64,000 nucleotides of DNA from Morinoia aosen (lineage: Eukaryota > Arthropoda > Malacostraca > Amphipoda > Talitridae): contig CM059564.1 of NCBI GenBank assembly GCA_030386875.1, positions 63,593,936 through 63,657,935 on the forward strand. Direction: 5' to 3'. Below are positions 48,640 to 60,774 of this stretch, one piece after another. The translations under genes were made by a program, and so were the position numbers. The notes under the pieces are model-generated. The model was given only the letters and a program-made list of their open reading frames with translations. It had not been told where the DNA came from and did not search any database. The number at the start of each line of letters is the position of its first letter. Positions within the stretch are counted from its first letter, which is position 1.

Positions 48640-48900
48640 GATTATTCTGAGGCCGGGTCCAAGCTGCGTAAGGCCTCTCATGCATATTTGATTGAATACA
48701 ATCGACTGGTGTGCGCGAGTCCTAATTCCGCGACGCAAAGCATTGCCATGATAGATTCTCGAGCGCTGGAACTCACTCGCCAGGTGATTTTAGGGCTATT
48801 TGCGCTTGCCAGCCAGAGGAAAGGGGCGTCTCGGACGCCGAATTAGAGCATAGAATGGTCTTCCACGCGTGACGTTAGGGCAGTTCATGATTGAGGAAAT
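48640..48900. promoter_or_regulatory. Candidate regulatory island, CG-balanced
   Basis: Composition shift with CATGCATATTTGATTGAAT (48679, POU/homeodomain-like) and CAGGTGATTTTAGGG (48781). No open frame of note. Motif-based and weak. Confidence 0.2.
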
Positions 48901-49639
48901 TTATCATTTACGTGCTCACTTGTACTGTCCGGTGGGCGCTTCAAGTGGGAACCGTTAATCTTCACATTTCAATCTTAATCTGCACATGCGGTCGAATTAT
49001 ATTTTTTCGTAAATATCAGTGAGGTTACATGAATCTTTTATTAATTCGACCACACCATGAAAGTATATTGCAAGATTGTTTTCACCATTTTACGGTATTA
49101 ATGTTGAATTTTATGTAGTACGATGCATTGAACCCTTCGCAAATTTTGAAACTTTTGCCATAATTGTTTGTGATTTGAAGAATTTGTGAATTAGGCGTGT
49201 GTGCTGGGTCCCCTTATACTGATAGTGTGACCTTACAATAGGTGCATAGATTCCCTTATGGAGAAGTGGAAATGACAATATTTTATCCCATTCGTTTCCT
49301 GAGATTATGCGATTTACGCTGATAGAATAAACTTGACACATGTGAAGAAATGTTCATTTTGTTTTGGCTGCTTGTATATATTTATTCTTTATCACTCGCA
49401 ATAAACGAAAGCACTATCGCGAGGTGGCGTAAATTTAACACTTTACTGATCACCGACTTCCTCAACGACAAACTTTTATAACTGAACAAACTGTTATAAC
49501 ATAACTGAATACTTACTTGGCAAAGTTTTTTGTAAATTTTGAACAACTCTCGCGACTTTTGCGAGAATATTTTCAGGTTGATTACATGAACTCTCATTTG
49601 GCTGATGATGATGGGGATCGTTTGGCTAATGGGACTGAA

Positions 49640-49770
49640 CTCACTTAACTGGCTTCACCTGATCAGAAATTACGGCGGCCATTATCCTGGCCTTTTTGTT
49701 GGTGGTGGTGGCTGCAGCTCAGGCCCGCTTCGCAGCGCTGCAGGCGTCACAAAGAATACCACGCTGCACT
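49640..49770. promoter_or_regulatory. Candidate regulatory island with YY1/Pho-type site
   Basis: GGCGGCCATTATCC spans about 49674-49687. Its GCCATTAT core (49678-49685) fits the consensus bound by YY1 and fly Pleiohomeotic. A GGTGGTGGTGG run lies next to it (49701). A single site is weak evidence. Confidence 0.2.
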
Positions 49771-49849
49771 GGACTCGAATGCGAAACATCATTTTTTACT
49801 TCAGTCAATTGGACGGGAAATTACATTTCTTCACCTCGATTTAATGTTA

Positions 49850-52740
49850 GTAAGTAAAAATTATTACAGGCTGGATAGGTTGCGATATAATAAACTCTTC
49901 AGGGCCACAAGTTGCCTTATCGTTGTGAAAGACGGCTTGTTTCTGTGCAGCCTCATAGAGGTTGGTGGGGCAATTTTTGGCTGGGGTTAACTACTCAAAA
50001 AAATAGAAAACTACTCAGGCGAATTCAGGTGCTCATTCTATTTAGCTTATGAGGTTTTACTTGTAGGTAAACGTTAATATTCATTCTGCATTTATACAGT
50101 TTGCAGTGCACGCATGATTTATGCTGATGATAATTGCCTCACTCTCAGTCGCTAAATCACAAACTTCTACCAAGCTAAAAGACACGAAATACTCCCTAAA
50201 ATCGTGCCGGCTCAAGTTATCTGTAAACTTTCGGTGATTGATGTGCTTCTCTTGATTTTACAAAGTTAGATATGATAATGAAACTTTTATATATAATGAA
50301 GAATGCACTTACACTAGATTAAATATGTTAGTACTCCATGGACGAAAAAGATTCACTAATTAGTTTAGGTTACAGTAATTAGTGTAGGACCAACGAGGTG
50401 TACCGTGAATATTTTAGATATTTTTGCACGTAAGTCGGATTAGGTACGACGCAAATGCATCTCTACGAATTAGTACGAGTAAATGCCTCCATAATTGAGG
50501 TACCAGTTGCTTTGTTGTAGTCGCGATAAAAATGTAAAATATTCTTCTCGGTAAGATCGGAAGCATTACAGAACTCTTAACCATTCTAAAAAGTTTCATT
50601 CAAGTATGCCGAGCAGTAGTTGTACTAAACTGTTTCAAATACAAACTCGCAAACGAAGTTTTATTTAACCTTCCATTGAAAAAATTTTGTGAGCTGCTCG
50701 TAGGAAGTTGCGTGAGTTGCAACTAGGAGCTAGTGAAGTAGATGGAAGAAGTTGTTTAACTGGTTTCATGAGAGAAGAAATCATTTTGTTAAGTGACGTG
50801 CAGCTTACAGATGTGAAAGAGTGGACCCCCCATGCTGATGCATTTACGGAACGCTGTCTCGTAGCTAGAAGTATAGAGGCCGTGCCATCACTGTAACAGG
50901 GCTTGATAGCTCAATGATGTTTACTACGCATTAGTTATCGGTCGATAGAGGCTATCTGTCCCAGTCAGACTTCGTCGTCAGGTGTTATCTGCTACTTTTA
51001 CGGTGATGGTTTAGCACGTACTGGTTTGTTTGATATCGCACAAATTGCCGTGCCGCTGCGCAGCTCTGACCGGAAGATGCTTGTGTGAGCGTTAAGAGTC
51101 GAGACACAGCGTCGTGAAACGGTTATGCCTTCCTCAGTTGTAAGGGCGGTTGGAAATTTTTCTATCCTTATCCACGAGTTGTGGGTTCCCCGTGTTCATG
51201 GCATGGCTGTTCCCGTGGTGAAAGGGTGGCCACATCTACCAATGATTGTGAACTTTTGTACTGATATTGTGATAAGTACAGCCAATGTGCTTTCTTACTA
51301 CGTAAATATGTGCCTTGCTTGCAAACATGATGCAGGCTTCATCGACCGATATTATTTAAGTGTTGGTTTCATTTCAGAATCAGAAATAGCGGTTAGCCAG
51401 TGTTATTAAACTTATAAGCGTGTATTTGATATGACGGTACTCGTTTATGGCTGGATATTATTATCTCTGTTATGGATCAATTTTCAGTTTTACAGCATTT
51501 TTCTGAAATTGGAATATCGAGCAATGGAGTGGGTTTGTTCAGTGAATTCTGACGCAGTGCCAACTCCGAACCTTATTGCCGATGAGCCAAAATGACCAAA
51601 TCCCTGCTAGGTAATAGCGCTTGTGTGTTCCAGCGGATACATTTTTATAACCTATCATTTATAAAATGTTCTGTATGAATGAAAAACTAAAATCTGGGAA
51701 ATATTTTTCTTCTAAAATGTGTTCTTTATTTTTTACTGCAATCATTCAAGAAGCCAGTGGATCGAGAAAACTATCACGATTATTATCCAATGATTTCTAC
51801 TTGCATACAAAAAAAGGATGCATTGAAAGAGAAGCAATTTGAGTTCAGGTCTTTATTGAGAGATTAAACATTTCAGTGTGGCTTATGAAGGCTTGTGGTC
51901 TCATTCTGGAGGAAAGCAGCTGCTGACGACGTTGCAGTTAACGTCACGACCGTCATGAGTGTGGCCTTTGCCGTGTTTCCTGACCTGCCGCCTCCTCTGT
52001 AGCGCTCCTCTGCGGCGACATGGGCCCCCGCCTCTGCCGTCCTGTGCCCTGTGTTGCTCCTCCGTCTTCCTTCCCCACCTGCCTTTTGCTGCCTTCCCTT
52101 CAACATTTTTTCTGCCTTTTTATCCTTGTAGTGCTAGTTATTGGTGGAAGAAACCCTCTGTTACTTCATTTGAAGGCATTATCATTGGACGTTTTGGAGT
52201 TCGCGTTTTACGAATTTAGGCATCTCTTTTTCGCTTGCTGATTTTGTTGCATACTTCACTAGAGATTCAATACATAGTTTCCATTGTGATACACTGCGTC
52301 CTCACAGCCTTTACACCCATCGTAATCCATTTAGAGAATGGTCGAATTTCTTTAAGTTTTTTTTTTTAACTCAGGAGCGAGCTTCCAACTCTGAGCTTCG
52401 TGACTTCCTTCTACCACATCTGAAAATCACTAAGTGTAATTGATCATTTGCACATCTGAATTCTTGCACCCTCGGGGTACATCTGTGCTTCCCGTTACAA
52501 AGCATCTGTATTTTCTCAGGTTGACGTGCCATTCAACAAATTACCGCCTCACGCTATCAATGTCGAAGACAGTCATTCTCAGTTTCAAGTAACATCATTT
52601 CGCATAAGAGCTGTAATTTAGGTAGAATATTACCCTCAACATGTGAGAAACTGTCATTCCCGTGCAAGTTCACCTCGGATGTAAATTTACTGGCGTTTTG
52701 TCCTGGTGCTGTGACTCCCGAGATGCCGACCTGTACTGCC
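49850..52740. other. Non-coding stretch, no gene seen
   Basis: No gene or repeat family recognised. A CG-richer segment at 51870-52130 has open frames on both strands (60-86 codons) without known domains. Confidence 0.4.
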
Positions 52741-53110
52741 TGACATCGGTGATATTTTGCGGACATTTACGGCGCCGCGCACGGCGCATTAACTCCTCCC
52801 TTATTTTCATGTTTGTCATCACTCACGATGGCAATCACTGAACGAATTACCTCTTAAGTTCGTGCAAACGCTTGAGCAAGGTGTCCGGACGAGCATTTAA
52901 TGTGCCATCACTCTTTATTATATTGCTTCGCGAGCCCCCCATTACCGGCAATCACTTTTCGTCCACTCGGCACAGATACGCTATTTTGGGGCTTTTTCAT
53001 GTGGGGGCCTTTAATTTTCCTCACAAATAGGAATGGGATACTTACTTTCCGAGCCAGGCCATACAAAATGAAAAATGAGCCGCCTTAACAGCGCGTACAC
53101 TGGAGTATTT
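52740..53110. promoter_or_regulatory. Candidate regulatory island directly upstream of the 44-bp minisatellite
   Basis: CG-balanced DNA with CTCTTTATTATATTGC (52911, posterior-Hox-like TTTAT core) and GGCGCCGCGCACGGCGC (52769). It ends where the tandem array begins. Motif evidence only. Confidence 0.22.
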
Positions 53111-53127
53111 CTTACTAAAATACGTAG

Positions 53128-54986
53128 CTGAGTAGCCGCTGTTATAACCATGTTCTCAGTAGTATACGTACCTGAGTGGCCGCTGTTATAACCATGTTCT
53201 CAGTAGTATACGTACCTGAGTGGCCGCTGTTATAACCATGTTCTCAGTAGTATACGTACCTGAGTGGCCGCTGTTATAACCATGTTCTCAGTAGTATACG
53301 TACCTGAGTGGCCGCTGTTATAACCATGTTCTCAGTAGTATACGTACCTGAGTGGCCGCTGTTATAACCATGTTCTCAGTAGTATAAAAACCTGAGTGGC
53401 CGCTGTTATGAACATGTTCTCAGTAGTATTAATACCTGAGTGGCCGCTTTTATAAACATGTTCTCAGTAGTATTAATACCTGAGTGGCCGCTGTTATAAA
53501 CATGTTCTCAGTAGTATTAATACCTGAGTGGCCGCTGTTATAACCATGTTCTCAGAAGTATAAACACCTGAGTGGCCGCGGTTATAAACATGTTCTCAGT
53601 AGTATTAATACCTGAGTGGCCGCTGTTATAAACATGTTCTCAGTAGTATTAATACCTGAGTGGCCGCTGTTATAACCATGTTCTCAGTAGTATAAATACC
53701 TGAGTGGCCGCTGTTATAAACATGTTCTCAGTAGTATTAATACCTGAGTGGCCGCTGTTATAACCATGTTCTGAGTAGTATAAATACCGGAGTAGCCGCT
53801 GTTATAAACATGTTCTCAGTAGTATAAATACCGGAGTAGCCGCTGTTATAAACATGTTCTCAGTAGTATAAATACCGGAGTAGCCGCTGTTATAACCATG
53901 TTCTCAGTAGTATAAATACCGGAGTAGCCGCTGTTATAAACATGTTCTCAGTAGTATAAATACCTGAGTGGCCGCTGTTATAACCATGTTCTCAGTAGTA
54001 TAAATACCTGAGTAGCCGCTGTTATAAACATGTTCTCAGTAGTATAAATACCTGAGTAGCCGCTGTTATAAACATGTTCTCAGTAGTATAAATACCTGAG
54101 TGGCCGCTGTTATAACCATGTTCTCAGTAGTATTAATACCTGAGTGGCCGCTGTTATAACCATGTTCTCAGTAGTATAAATACCGGAGTAGCCGCTGTTA
54201 TAAACATGTTCTCAGTAGTATAAATACCTGAGTGGCCGCTGTTATAAACATGTTCTCAGTAGTATAAATACCTGAGTAGCCGCTGTTATAAACATGTTCT
54301 CAGTAGTATAAATACCTGAGTGGCCGCTGTTATAAACATGTTCTCAGTAGTATAAATACCTGAGTAGCCGCTGTTATAACCATGTTCTCAGTAGTATAAA
54401 TACCGGAGTAGCCGCTGTTATAACCATGTTCTCAGTAGTATAAATACCTGAGTGGCCGCTGTTATAAACATGTTCTCAGTAGTATAAATACCTGAGTGGC
54501 CGCTGTTATAAACATGTTCTCAGTAGTATAAATACCTGAGTGGCCGCTGTTATAACCATGTTCTCAGTAGTATAAATACCGGAGTAGCCGCTGTTATAAA
54601 CATGTTCTCAGTAGTATAAATACCTGAGTGGCCGCTGTTATAACCATGTTCTCAGTAGTATAAATACCGGAGTAGCCGCTGTTATAAACATGTTCTCAGT
54701 AGTATAAATACCTGAGTGGCCGCTGTTATAAACATGTTCTCAGTAGTATAAATACCTGAGTGGCCGCTGTTATAACCATGTTCTCAGTAGTATAAATACC
54801 GGAGTAGCCGCTGTTATAAACATGTTCTCAGTAGTATAAATACCTGAGTGGCCGCTGTTATAACCATGTTCTCAGTAGTATAAATACCGGAGTAGCCGCT
54901 GTTATAAACATGTTCTCAGTAGTATAAATACCTGAGTGGCCGCTGTTATAACCATGTTCTCAGTAGTATAAATACCGGAGTAGCCG
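53128..54986. repeat. 44-bp minisatellite, about 42 units, with higher-order structure
   Basis: The unit begins CTGAGTGGCCGCTGTTATAA and continues CCATGTTCTCAGTAGTATAA then ATAC. The first units carry ATACGTAC, units near 53400-53700 carry ATTAATAC, and later ones carry AAATAC. Two more alternating variants are CTGAGTGG or CGGAGTAG and TAACC or TAAAC. In the last third they follow a five-unit (220-bp) order repeated twice. Unit length is constant, and each later unit contains a TATAAATA string. Every frame meets stops, so it is non-coding. Confidence 0.97.
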
Positions 54987-55365
54987 CTCTGATGATCGCT
55001 TTTCCCACAGAGAATATGGCCTGTCAGTGATCACAATCGTTTGCGACCCCTGAATTTACATGTACATGAATGATAATATAGCGTACCACGTGTTGTTCCT
55101 TCGGTTAATATTGAGTTGTCCCAAAGGTTGGTGTTAGAGCGCTAGTTTTACTGTAGGCAACGTACTATTCCAACTATGCGTTGATGCCCACCCGTGTATT
55201 TTGAATTTTATTTACTACGTTTTGGATTTGAATTAATTTCTTACTTTTTGAGTCCGGAATTGTCTTTTTATCGCCCGCAGTCCTCTAAAGCGTCTATGGC
55301 GTTCAAGCTAATACTGTATATATAATACACGTGGAGAAGATGACATTCATGTATTACGTCTCTTT
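54987..55365. other. Non-coding spacer, no gene seen
   Basis: Nothing recognised between the minisatellite and the nested retroposons. Confidence 0.4.
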
Positions 55366-56100
55366 TAAGGTTGATACAATAATAATATCTACGGGAATCA
55401 GCCTCTCCGAGGGAAAATGTTAAGTCACGATCTGAGAGTTTTGTAGACCTTCTTTTTGCTGGAATAAAATTTGTTTTTCGTTTGTTAAGGACTTTTTTTC
55501 GGTTTATTTTAATTCTGTTTTTGAGCACCTCTGACTATCTTCAACTTTTATTTTGCTTTATAAGCTTCCTTCTCAACTTACTGTTTCGCTGTGTAAGGGA
55601 TCTTGCGCAGGAACACCCCTTGTGCATGGATTACGCATTCCTTTAACTCCATACTAAGTGGTACCTTCATCCTTCCTTTCTTTGAACTCCCTTTGGGGGA
55701 TTCAACTATTGTATTTGTGGGAATTAGTGCTCCCAAGGGAAATATGTGAGGTCCCGAGCTGACGGTTAGGTAGGCTGTCCTTTCGTTGAAATAGAGTAGG
55801 CTTTTTGTTTTGTTACGAACCATGTTTTTATAGTTCACTGCTGTCCTGTTTTTCAGCACCTACTACTTTCTTCTCTTACTTATATCTTGTTTAATTAACT
55901 TTTTTCTCAACTTACTATTTTTATGCACCTTGTACAAAGATTCCGCGTTTCCTTAACTTCACACTAAATGGTGCCTCCCTCCTTTATCTCTTTGGAACTG
56001 CTTTGATGTGGTCAGGGAGGTTTAAACTATCATTTAATCTGAATCTCAACTCTTAGCATTTCTTTGTTGTGGTAAGGGATGCTGAAATTAACTTATAATT
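55366..56100 (+). mobile_element. Family A retroposon, copy 14, interrupted by copy 15
   Basis: The older copy begins around GTTGATACAATAATAATATC and runs to CTTCCTTTCTTTGAA at 55683. Its remainder, CATTTCTTTGTTGTGGTAAG and a TAATTATATTTAATC tail, resumes at about 56050. The gap is filled exactly by copy 15. Confidence 0.88.
55684..56048 (+). mobile_element. Family A retroposon, copy 15, nested in copy 14
   Basis: Full-length younger copy from CTCCCTTTGGGGGATTCAAC to GGTTTAAACTATCATTTAATC. The older copy flanks it on both sides. The junctions GAACTC and CAACTC suggest a short target-site duplication. Confidence 0.88.
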
Positions 56101-56580
56101 ATATTTAATCAATCAATCATGTCATTTGTCTTACAACTTCACGACTTAAGCTGTCAATATTTTGGCTGTTCTTTTACGAGCTCTTACGTTTGACAATATG
56201 ACGGTTCATTCAAATTTAATTCAACCTAAGTCCAGTCTTCATCATTCATCTTGGAACACGTACTTCAAATTACCATCGAACGCTGATTATTTTATTTCTT
56301 CCATTGGTGCTAAATTGCTTAAGCTTGCTATGAATGTTGATATTTTTTCGTTGCGTATTTTTTTAAGATTGCGTAAAGGCTACAATATCGTCGCTGTCTC
56401 AGAGCATTATGAGGAAAGATTCCTTGTTTGTTTCAGGTGAAATGAAGCCGACACCACTCACTTTCGTGAGAAATTTTTCTTCTTCATTGCTAATTTAACG
56501 CTTTAAATCCGCTAAATGAACAGAGCACAACAAATTGACCTGCGGCATAGATTTATAATTACCAATTGTGTATTTCAATC
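56101..56580. other. Non-coding stretch, no gene seen
   Basis: A 92-codon plus frame (56162-56440) has no recognised domain. Confidence 0.35.
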
Positions 56581-57680
56581 TAGTGGGTGGTACAAAAATT
56601 TCGGGTCAGCTTAGGAATATTAAATATATTTATGATTTACTTTCAAACTTTGTCTTTAGAATCTGTTATACAGTTGTATGAAACGTCAATTGCTTCTTAT
56701 AAAAATTGTCAATCTAAAATTATATCCGTGATATAATTAATCAAAGGCACGCAATCGTAGAACTTCATCTGCCAAGACAGTCACCAAGGGAAATTTCCAA
56801 AATTCTCAAAATTCCAGAATCGAAGCATGATTTTGTCTACCGTGCTGTTCATCGAAATAAGGGTACATAGATGTTGATGATCGTACAAGAAGTGGCCGTC
56901 CAAAACTGCGATGATGCGGAAAGTATAAAAGAAGATTGCATCAGATTACAAGATCTTAAAAAGTTCATGAAGAAAAAGGCTTCACAGCTTAAAATATCGA
57001 GAGGATCTCTTCGTAGGGTTGTGAAATGTGACGCGGAGAAATCTCTTTTCTAAAACTTAGAATAATCTAGAAACTCACGCGCATGAAAGGAAAAACGACG
57101 CTCGAAAAGCCTTGCTTTGTTAGGCCCGCTTGCAGTTCATTGTCTCGACTGGGTTGTGTTAAAAGATGAACAAAATATTCACCTTTGAACAAGCTTTCAA
57201 TCATCAAAATAATTGAGTTCTCACATATAAAGTTTGTTATCCTAGAAAACGTAGGAAATGTTCCCTGTATCAATAACTATACGTTGTCTTGGAAGGAGTT
57301 TTGGCGAACGGGAAATCTCTAGTTTTAGTTTCAAAGGATGTAAAAATAAACCCAAAAACTATTGAGAAAATATACTGAAAGCACTAGTAAAGAACCATGA
57401 TGCAATGTTCCAATGGAGGCCATTTCTCTCACAACGAGACGGAACTCCGGGGATATGGCTCAATGATTGTGTTCTTAACTTTCAAACTAAAGAAGAATGG
57501 CTCCTTCAAGCCCAGATCTGAATTCCATGACTTTGGTACCTGGTCTCTTATGAAAAAAGGGAGCAGAACACATTTTCCGAGACTGGAGGCACTAGAGAAA
57601 TATTTGAGACAAGAACGGGCCAAATTACCGACGGAGCTATTGCGTGTCGCAGTGGAGTCAGTACCAAAATGATTGACCTA
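56581..57680 (+). mobile_element. Tc1/mariner-like transposon relic, decayed transposase
   Basis: The order of a Tc1/mariner transposase is readable in shifting frames. The first helix-turn-helix is at about 56760 (SPREISKILKIPES then VYRAVHR), with DVDDRTRSGRPK at about 56870. A second helix-turn-helix (ASQLKISRGSLRRVV) ends by 57050. A piece with KIFTFEQAFNHQNN is at about 57172, then GVLANGKSLVLV and KDVKINPKTIEKI by 57380. SSPDLNS is near 57505, and LPTELLRVAVESVPK comes just before a stop at 57670. Several frameshifts and stops break it, and about 30 bp seems lost between the last two catalytic positions. The left end TAGTGGGTGGTACAAAAA may be a terminal repeat, but no right partner was found. 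It cannot be active. Confidence 0.85.
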
Positions 57681-57887
57681 AGAATTGATTAATTTTTTAC
57701 TCATCATAACTGAAGACATGATGAGCGATTTTGAAACATTCACGATAACTTCTCGTGCAATTACGGTAAAAAACATTTCCCACTATTTTTTTTGTTACTC
57801 TATTAACAAGCGAATCCCACTCGCGCATTTCTGCTCCTCGGAGAATGATAACTTCTCTGATGCGTTCAATCACAAGACCGAATGGTT

Positions 57888-58257
57888 TCTGTTACCTTTG
57901 GATCTATGGGAATGAGCGCTCCCAGGGGGACAATGTGAGGGCCCGAGCTGAGAGTTAGGTAGGCTTTCTTTTTGTCAAAATAATATAGGTTTTTGTTGTG
58001 TTACGGACCATCTTTTTTCGGTTCACTGCTGTTCTGTTTTTTCAGCACCTACTACTTTCTTCTTCAACTTAGATCTTGTTTCATGAACTTCTTTCTCGTC
58101 TTACTGTTTCTGTGCCCTTTCTGCATAGATTCCACGTTCCCTTAACTCCATACTAAATGGTGCCTTCTTCCTTCCTCTCTTTGGATCTCATTTGTTGAGG
58201 ATAGGGAGGCTTAAACTAACTAATAATCTAATCTAATCTAATCTGTTACCTTTGGAT
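57888..58257 (+). mobile_element. Family A retroposon, copy 16, with 16-bp target-site duplications
   Basis: The element spans about 57904-58241 and begins within the family 5' region (CTATGGGAATGAGCGCTCCC), so it lacks the first ~30 bases. It ends TAATAATCTAATCTAATCTA. TCTGTTACCTTTGGAT flanks it at 57888-57903 and 58242-58257. The perfect duplication and TAATC tail make this the youngest-looking copy. Confidence 0.95.
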
Positions 58258-60287
58258 GATAATCCACATTTGTGGTTTCCCCCTCATTGGACCCTAGAAT
58301 CCCACACCATCAAACCCCAAGATAAACGCCCCATATTCCTCAAGTCTCCGGCAGGGCGAGTGTGCGCGCGAGCCGTGAGATGAGAGAGCAAGTCTCGGCC
58401 AAGGCGTGCGCTCTATTGTCACCCTGGGAGCTGCGCTATTGCTCCGCTTCCTGTATTGCTCTTCCCTCCTAACTGTGCCCTGGGGGCAGAGCATCCGACC
58501 TTCTCGCTTTTTCCACACTTCCGATCCTTTTTCCTCGTTGTTTTTTCGTATCTGCTCTTCTTCATTTTCGCTATTTTCGCTATTTTTTGTTTTTTAAGTC
58601 TTGCAATTTCTTCTAAATATATACATATCTTTCATTTCATTCTCTTTCTACGTTTATTGTTATAATTTTTACACCATATTTTCATGTGTATCCATTGAAG
58701 AATATTTTTTATTCTGTTTTTGTCCGTTTCTTTATTTTCTACCTTAACCCATGAATGTATTTTTTTGTCATTATTGCATCCCATTAAAGAATAAAATACG
58801 AGATTTGAACTCGCAACTTACCATTCTTTCCATGTATTATCCACGCTGATTATTGCTGCCTTTTGGGCCGAGCGTCTGGAGTGGAATGGAACATTTTTTT
58901 GTTCTTCCGTCTAAATATTTCGTGTGCTTGAAAATACCAATTTTCTTTTAAACCAGCTTCATTGCCTCGCCGAATTCAGTTATTTATTTTGTGATAAATA
59001 GAACTTAAATTTCTTATTTTGGTTAACCATGAGGTTAACCGCATTAGGCTTGGAGTTCCTGGAAACACCGAGAAGTCCTTCGGCTTCCATTCATCGGAGG
59101 TTCAGGACGCCTTATGTTTCACAGCGGTTTCAGTTAAATCTCACGCCTCCTGCTGGTTTTATTTAGTCTTCTCCAATTTAGAAAACCTCCTGGGTGCTGC
59201 TGCTATATTATGTCCCAACCTCGTGCGTTTCTGTATGTGAACGTGGGAACGTGTTTCTGATCGTGTTTCTGATTCCTTCAGCCGCTGGTCACGCTAGCTC
59301 GGCCGCATTTCTTTATTGTTACTTCGAAGTCAAAATATGTCTTATGAGGGAAATTTGTTCTCAAGTAGTAATTTCAGGGGAATGAGTTGAGGGTAAAGTT
59401 AATATTACGCCTATACCAATGGTACCACTGCCACCATTATTTATGTGCGTGTACATAGCCAGCTTTGGCTCATTTATTAGTTTCCTAAAATCTGTCTTAT
59501 AGGTATCATAAAAGCCGCTGCCGTAAAGCTCCGCCTGTGTCACTCTTAAAAAAGATAAAATTAGATCTTAAGCCCAAATTTACGATTCAACTAGCTCGTA
59601 GCTGTGGGCGAAAACACTATGATAAGCGGTCTGAGGTATGTTTCCTCAATTCATTTAAAATAGAAAATATTGTACTTGCCATATCGAACATACCCGTGCC
59701 GAATGGTGCCGTTATTGACGAGTCGCGTGCTTTTTTTTTTATAAATTTAATACTCTTTAACAGTTGAATGTAATCGTCCAGGTTGAGACCTTGGGTAGAT
59801 ACGCGATGCCCTTTCGAACCAAACAAAAAAATGGTTGAAAAAAATTCGTATCAGTGTTGGCCCTGCGAACTATACAATTTTGTTGTTCCGAAGGCTTCCT
59901 TTCATTGTATCAACAGTTGCCACCTACGTTACATCATGTATTTTTCCTCGTTAGCTCACATATAGCCAGGGAAGAAATTGTGTTCAACTCCCAAATTGCC
60001 ATCAAAGGCTTGATATTCTAGCATTCCACATCGTCGTGGACTCTTCTGTCGGCTTTGTTCTTCTACGTGTTGTGTTTTCTCAATGAAATATTAAAATTTA
60101 AGCCATTATCTAATCAACTCTGCGGGGTGGTATGCTCGATTTTTTTAAATGCTCAAACTCAAGTATTTAGCCACAAAAAAAAATTTAGGGTATCCACGGT
60201 GAACGAAGAACTGTCACAGCCGCCTGTATCGATACAATGTAATATGATTGAAAATCGGGCCCCTTGTCAAATACTCGTATCATTAGT
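58258..60287. other. Non-coding stretch, no gene seen
   Basis: A CG-richer segment (58310-58510) contains a GCTCTATTGTCACC Sox-like site. Frames are short and unrecognised. Confidence 0.38.
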
Positions 60288-60774
60288 CAAGGAGAACAAC
60301 CCAGGCCCCTGTCGGTCCGATGAGCATTTTTTATGTTTTTGTTGAAAAAGGACCCTTAGGTGATGGACTATTCGGTCCTAAAATTTTATGGCGCTTCGGA
60401 CATTAGATCCCCCCCTTCCCCTAGGGGGGTGTAAGGGGACCAAAACTCCTAAATTTTCGACCCCATATGAGACCCCATATGAAAAGGAAACAAAACAAGA
60501 AATGGAAAATTTGCTACCGTAACTTTGTTTACAATGCTTCAAGGATTCTAAATCTGTCTTTGGTTTTTTCTAGCATAAAAACTCAATGACTTCTATTTCT
60601 TTGAAATATCCATATAAGTGTACCAAAAAACTAATTTATCGAATTTTTCAAAAAAATGAGGCCTAAATCGAAAAAGTTACAAAAGTAAAATACGTTTTTT
60701 TAACAAATACATATACTGGCCAAATTTCAAACGAATCGGATCAAAATTTAAAAATCGCTGGGTTGTTCCCCTTT
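60288..60774. mobile_element. Non-autonomous DNA element with about 17-bp inverted ends
   Basis: The left end reads AAGGAGAACAACCCAGG and the right end, reversed, reads AAAGGGGAACAACCCAG. The length is about 490 bp. It contains a C-rich palindromic stretch (CCCCTAGGGGGG, about 60419), a repeated GACCCCATATGA and a CAAATTTCAAACGAATCGGA block. No transposase frame. The flanks give no clear duplication, so the superfamily is undetermined. Confidence 0.65.

Noticed and set aside
53128-54986. Regular 44-bp repeats resembling a CRISPR array.
   Set aside because: Units are contiguous with no unique spacers, in a eukaryotic context. It is a minisatellite.
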